Shown here in pieces: positions 55,801 to 61,800 of a DNA stretch of 64,000 nucleotides. The DNA comes from Siphonodentalium dalli (taxonomy: Eukaryota > Mollusca > Scaphopoda > Gadilida > Siphonodentaliidae). The stretch is taken from NCBI GenBank assembly GCA_032622095.1, contig CP136061.1:67337127-67401126 (forward strand), in the 5' to 3' direction. Numbering within the stretch: the stretch's first letter is position 1; every line of letters starts with the position of its first letter. The translations under genes and the position numbers were made by a program. A model generated the notes under the pieces. The model was not told the DNA's origin and did not search any database. It worked only from the letters and a program-made list of their open reading frames with translations.

Positions 55801-58800
55801 TATCGATATTGAAGAAACAGGGCTGTTTACTAATGCAGGTAGTAGTCCCACTTGCAACTGTTGTGATAGAAGGACAATCTGTAGATTTTGAATTTTCGGT
55901 TGCAAAACGGAGTTTCCATGTGGACATAAGACTTTTTTTTAGAAATGTTATGCCTGTCACATTCTTGAACAAAATTCATTGCTCGCAATCTCAGTCTAAA
56001 CAATTTTATTCTGAACAATTTGCATATCAATCAATTCCACACCTTAATTACACCGTCTGTAGCAATTGATTTTTAGTTCCTTTTTAGCTCACCTGAGACG
56101 AAGTCTCCGGTGGAGCTATAGTCATCACTCCTCGTCCGTCGTCCGTCCGTCCATCCGTCCATCCGTCCGTCCGTCAACAATTCTTTGAACATCTTCTCCT
56201 CTGAAACCGGAAGACCGAATTGGTTCATATTTGGTGTGGATGTTCCCTAGGTGACTCTCATTCAGATTTGTTCAAATGAGGTCACTGGGTCAAATAGTTG
56301 CGAAACCAGGGCCATAACTCTATTCCTCCATAGTAATTCTTACAACAACTTCTTGTCCATAACCATTGGGCCAATTTAGCTAATATTTGGTATGGAGAGT
56401 CCTTGGGTGACTGGTGTTCAGATTTGTTCAAATGAGGTCACCCGGTCAATTACTTGAGAAACCAGGGCCATAACTCATAGTAATTCTTACAATGACTTCT
56501 TCTAAAAAAATATTTGGCCGATTTAGCTTATATTTGGTACAGAGATACCTTGGGTGACTGGGGTTCAGATTTGTTCAAATGGGGTCACTGGGTCAAATAG
56601 GGACAGAGCCAGGGACATAACTTTAAAAACCAAAAAATTAATTTTTGCATTTTGACCTTTAATTTTTGTTTAGGACACATCACAGCCTCATATTTCTTAC
56701 CTAGATTTTTCTTAGCATGTTCTTCATCTGTATGGATTTTGGTATTGTTTACTTAACCCCTTCCACTCTTGTTTTGATATAGAATTCATCCAAGACAGGA
56801 TTACTCAAACATTTTTCATCTGATCAACACCAAATTTGGTATATGAATTTTTGACACTTATATACAGATCAAGTTAAAATATGGGTTTGATCCGATATAT
56901 TTTAACAGAGTTATGGCCCTTTATAATTCACACCAATTTGCTATGCACTATTAATTTTTAAGAGGACACTCTAGCCTGTATTATTGAAAAAGCCAATTTA
57001 TCATAGTGTGGTCACCTGATCCTCTTGCTGAATACTGCTTGCTTCAGACCAGTTTACCATCTGTCATTACAAGACATGACATTAGCTAAACAACTACCAG
57101 AGTCTACAAGGAATAGTCCATTGTTCATTTCTCCAAGCCTGGACATAGTGTGTCTGACATTTGCAGAATGAAGTCCCCAGATGGTGAATTTAGTGTTGCT
57201 ACCCCATACAACAGGCTAGCATCACCAAATACACCTCAATTACCTTATTCTGCTTAGGCCTCATCTTCTGGGACAATTATTTTTTAAACATGTTTTAAAA
57301 TTTGAAAAAAAAGTGACACCATTATATATAACATCTGCAGAGTTATGAAACTTTACTCTTTAATGAAATTATGGAAACATTCCACCCTTCCCCACCCACC
57401 CCCTCCCATATGGCCCAGGCCCAACTCTGCCATCAACCAACATCCCTTCCAAGCCATATCACCTCTCAATTTAATACCTCAGATTCTCACCACAGAGGCA
57501 TATATATCTGTAAAGGTACAGGTCATTAATTATATAAACTGGCCAGATGACATGTATTATTCTAATCTAAACATATCTGTGGCAATTTAATGACTGACAT
57601 TCAATGATACTGTGAATGGCTTTGATTTCTTCAAGTCTGGAAATAGTGTGTCTGACATTTACATAGTGAGGTCCCCAGATGGTGAATTTAGTGTTGTTAT
57701 TCCATACAGCATGCTAGCATCACCAAATACACCTGCCAGGGACCTAATTCTGCTTAGTCCTCATCTTCTTGGAAGTATCCTAAGTATCAAATTGACAGTT
57801 TGATTTAGTCACTTTTTCCACCTGTTCAGTTTCAATGTCCCCCTAATTTGCAGAAGATAAAATGCCTAATTGAGGTGCTCAATGGGTGTGTATCACCAAC
57901 TTCAACTGTAGGACTTCAATCTGTTCCTTGGTTTTATTGGCCATTGAGGCCTAATCAGATTGAGGATGAATTTGGTGATGCTAGCCTGCCTTACAGAATA
58001 TTGTCATTAAATCCACATTTTTGGGACCTAATTCTGCAAATGTCAGACATACTAAATTCAGGTTTGGCCATTTCATATTATTGTTTTAATCACCACTTAT
58101 CCAGATGAAATCATACGACTAATATTCAAAGAAAAATGGGGGGGGGGTATATATTGGATTAAATTTGTCTTCTATCTGGCATTTGCAGAATGAGGTCCCC
58201 AGAGGGTGAATTTAGTTATGCTACCCTGCACAGCAGTCTAGCATCACCAAATACACTAGCCAGGGTCCTCATTCTGCTTAGGCCTCATCTTCTGGGAAGT
58301 ATATAGGCACTTAAATTGACATTTTTACTTACTTTAGCCCTTCTGTTTAGTTTCTATATCCCCTAATTTGTGAATATAAAATGCATAATTGAGGTGCCCA
58401 ATGGGTGCACATCACCAACTTTAACTGGAGAACTTCAATCTAATGCTATGTCTCCCATAGCAGTTGAGGCCTACACAGAATGAGGTCCCCAGATGGTGAA
58501 TTTGGTGATGCTAGCCCACATTGCAGGATTGTGTCATTAAATTCACCCTTTGGTGACCTCATTCTGCAAATGTCAGACACTATGTTCAGGCTTGTCTGTT
58601 CGAATATTATGTTCTTAACCACCAGTATCCAGTTGAACTCATTATACCATGATTTTGCAAAGAAAACTTGGGGGGTATATTGGATTGAATTTGTCAGTCT
58701 CTATGTCAGACTGTTCTCCCATCCATCCATCTGTCATTATGTCTCTATCCGTCCATCAATTGTTTTCTTCTCCAGATACATATTAAAGACCAAATGGGTT

Positions 58801-61800
58801 TATATATTTAGGTGTGGATGTCCCCCAGGTGACTCACATTCAGATTTGTTCAAATGAGTTCATCAGGTCAAATATGTGAGAAGTCAGGGCCATAACTCTT
58901 TCCTTCCATAGTAATTCTTAAAACAATTTCTTCTCAAGAACCATCTGGACTATTTAGATTATGTTTGGTATGGATGGTCCTTCGGTGACTGGGGTTTAGA
59001 TTTTTTCAGATTTGGGGTCATTTTAGGAAAATCAGTTCAGTTCAACTCTTAAAATCTAATGTCTGAAATTACCAAATGAATGGATCTCATAGATGGGGAT
59101 TCACGTTTGTTCAAATAGGGGCGGAGATAAGAGATTTAATTATCAACCAGCCACCCTACCTGTGCTCCGGCGGAGCTATAGTCATCACTCCTCGTCCGTC
59201 CATCGTCTGTCCGTCCATCCGTCTGACAACAATTATTTGAACATCTTCTCCTCTGGAACCATAAGACCAAATGGGTTCATATTTGGTGTGGATGTTCCCT
59301 AGGTGATTCTCATTCAGATTTGTTCAAATGCGGTCACTGGGTCAAATAGTTGCGAAGCCAGGGCCATAACTCTTTCCCACCATAGTAATTCTTTTAAACA
59401 TCTTCAGAACAATAAGACCGAATGGTTTTCATATTTGGTGTGGATGTTCCCTAGGTGACTCACATTCAGATTTGTTCAAATGAGTTTACTTGAAATAGTT
59501 GCGAAGCCAGGGCCATAACTCTTTCCCTCCATAGTATTCTTAAAGTGACTTCTTCTCAAATACCATCAGGCTATATGGGTTCATATTTGTATGAAGGATC
59601 CTTGGGTGACTGGGGTTCAGATTTGTTCAAATCAGGTCACTGGGTCAAATGTGGGCGGGGCCAGGGACATAACTCCAAATTTTTTGTTTTAGATTTAACT
59701 CTTTAGATATCTACTTCTTTTAAAGTGATTATGAAAAGTTCTGACTGTTGTGGTCTCCAGAGTCCCAGTCTTATCAGTCTTTGCAGTCTGGTGAGCGACC
59801 CCACAGTCATTGACTGTCTTGTTTATATTCATTGATCACTGGGTTACTAAAATAATGTCAAATAGAAAGCTGATGTAATTGACATTCAGCATTTGTCGCT
59901 CGTCACCATATGTATACACTATTGAATTTTCCAATCAGCAATCCTTGTCTCCATGCTGTATACTACTGTAACTTCAAGGAGTTCAGATTTAGGATTAGAC
60001 AGGCGAGGAGGGCAGGGGGTGATTGTCCACCTCAAATTGACAGGACTGGCAAACCTAGCGCTTATGCCCATTGCCTGGTAAATACTGTAGATCCTTCTAC
60101 CATATTAATAATTTATGTTATCTGGATTCAGGCAAGACATACAGGAATGATACATACTGTAACATGCCATTTGTATGCATGTGTTTTATAAATTCAGGCC
60201 AAGACCCACCAGAGCCCACAGAAAATAAAGCCATTGACTTTGTGTTGATGACCAGGAGAGGGAACAAACAGCAGGTAAGTCGAAATTTAAAGTGATGTGA
60301 AACACTCTGGTATGGTGATCAAATATACATGGAGAATAATCTTGTTCAAAGTAGTAAGTTTTACAAATAGTATATCCAAATTGATAACACACACCGTCAT
60401 TCTTATATATGAATTAAATGCAGTGACTCTCGATGGTGAACTCGTTTTCATTAGTTTATCACCGATAGATGCGGCCTGAATCGAGTTGTAAATATTTACA
60501 ATTGAGAGTAGTTCTGGCGATGTTTTCTATGGAGTGGTACGGTCGATTTGCTTCAAATTTTCGGCAATATTAGTAGAATGTTACATTCCTCCAGTAGTCA
60601 TAGTGCCTGAATACTAACTTATCAGATTCAGGCACCCAAACAAGTACATAATATGTCTTTAAGAAAATTGTGTATAGTGTAAACATCTTTATTTCCAAAT
60701 CGAAACAAATAACATAATATACAGATGACACATATATGCAAAATAGAAGAGTTAATGTATGGAAACGAGGATCAGACAACAAGCACAGCTTATATGAAGT
60801 CTTCTCCTCTTTGGCTACATGCCCCATCCCCAATAAATGATGGGGGGTATAGGTCAGAAGGGAAGTGTTGGAAATAATGGTTTTAGGAGAAATGGAGATA
60901 TATATAACTGAAGCTTATGCTTGGGGTCTACTAGCAGCTACACCAAATTCGGTCAATGCACACAAGTTGGTCTCTCGATAGGTGATATAACACTAATTGT
61001 AACTAATACTGAGCACAAGTTGTGAGGAGACGTTAAGATTCATCTCACATTAATTTTGAAGTCCCACCTAGCTAAGTCTAGAAAAGTCATGGAATTTAAA
61101 TCCTCGAGGTCATGGAAAATTCCAGAAAATCCTGGAAAACTTTTGAAAAAGTCATGGAATTTAATCCCTGGATAGTTGTATGAACCATGTTTAACAGTAA
61201 GTGTGAAGTTACTGGAATTCTGCTTGTTGCAGGCATGTTCCACATAAATGTCACAATCCGCTCAACTGTTAGTGAAAGTAATACTGATTCAGAGTTTAAT
61301 TTGCTAATCATAACTCGATTTGGGTGCAATATTGACTTAATTTTTGTCTCTTTTCAGTTTTCAACACTCCATGTTCCTATGGATGCTGAATTTGCTGCAA
61401 AGTTCAAGGAAAGAGAAGAGGTCTGTATTCAGAATTTTCATTTACCCTTTCTTTTCCAAGTACTCATTGACGAGTAGTTACCATACTTGAGGAAATTATC
61501 AAATAACATATACAGCAAACAGCCATAGACCATTGGTTGAACTAATTATCTGAATATTTCCCACCAATGAATAGGAATACCTCTGCACCTGTTTTGCTCG
61601 TCTGTTATCTGTTTATATTTCCTAAACATCCCTTCAGATGAATAATGGACCATTCCAGTCTATACATTTTAACTGTGTGGATGAACACTATTATATTTAT
61701 ATTTTTGAAAAGTTTCGGTTTTCTCAATGATCCCTTATTTTTTGTTGAGTTTTGATATGTCGAGGGATGGTTGGTGGATAGGCGGGTAACATGCCATTTG

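Larger units (their letters stand above)
45572..60197 (+). other. 14.6-kb UPF2 intron
   Basis: Donor gtttgt, acceptor aaattcag. Contents in order: 117-bp direct duplication (46107, 46270), poly-C, two ~330-bp diverged copies, GC-rich island with tRNA-like blocks, AGCTCACC-headed repeats, hAT-type element, GCCCACTGAACTATA inverted repeats, more AGCTCACC repeats and foldbacks. I found no UPF2-like exon in it. Confidence 0.85.
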
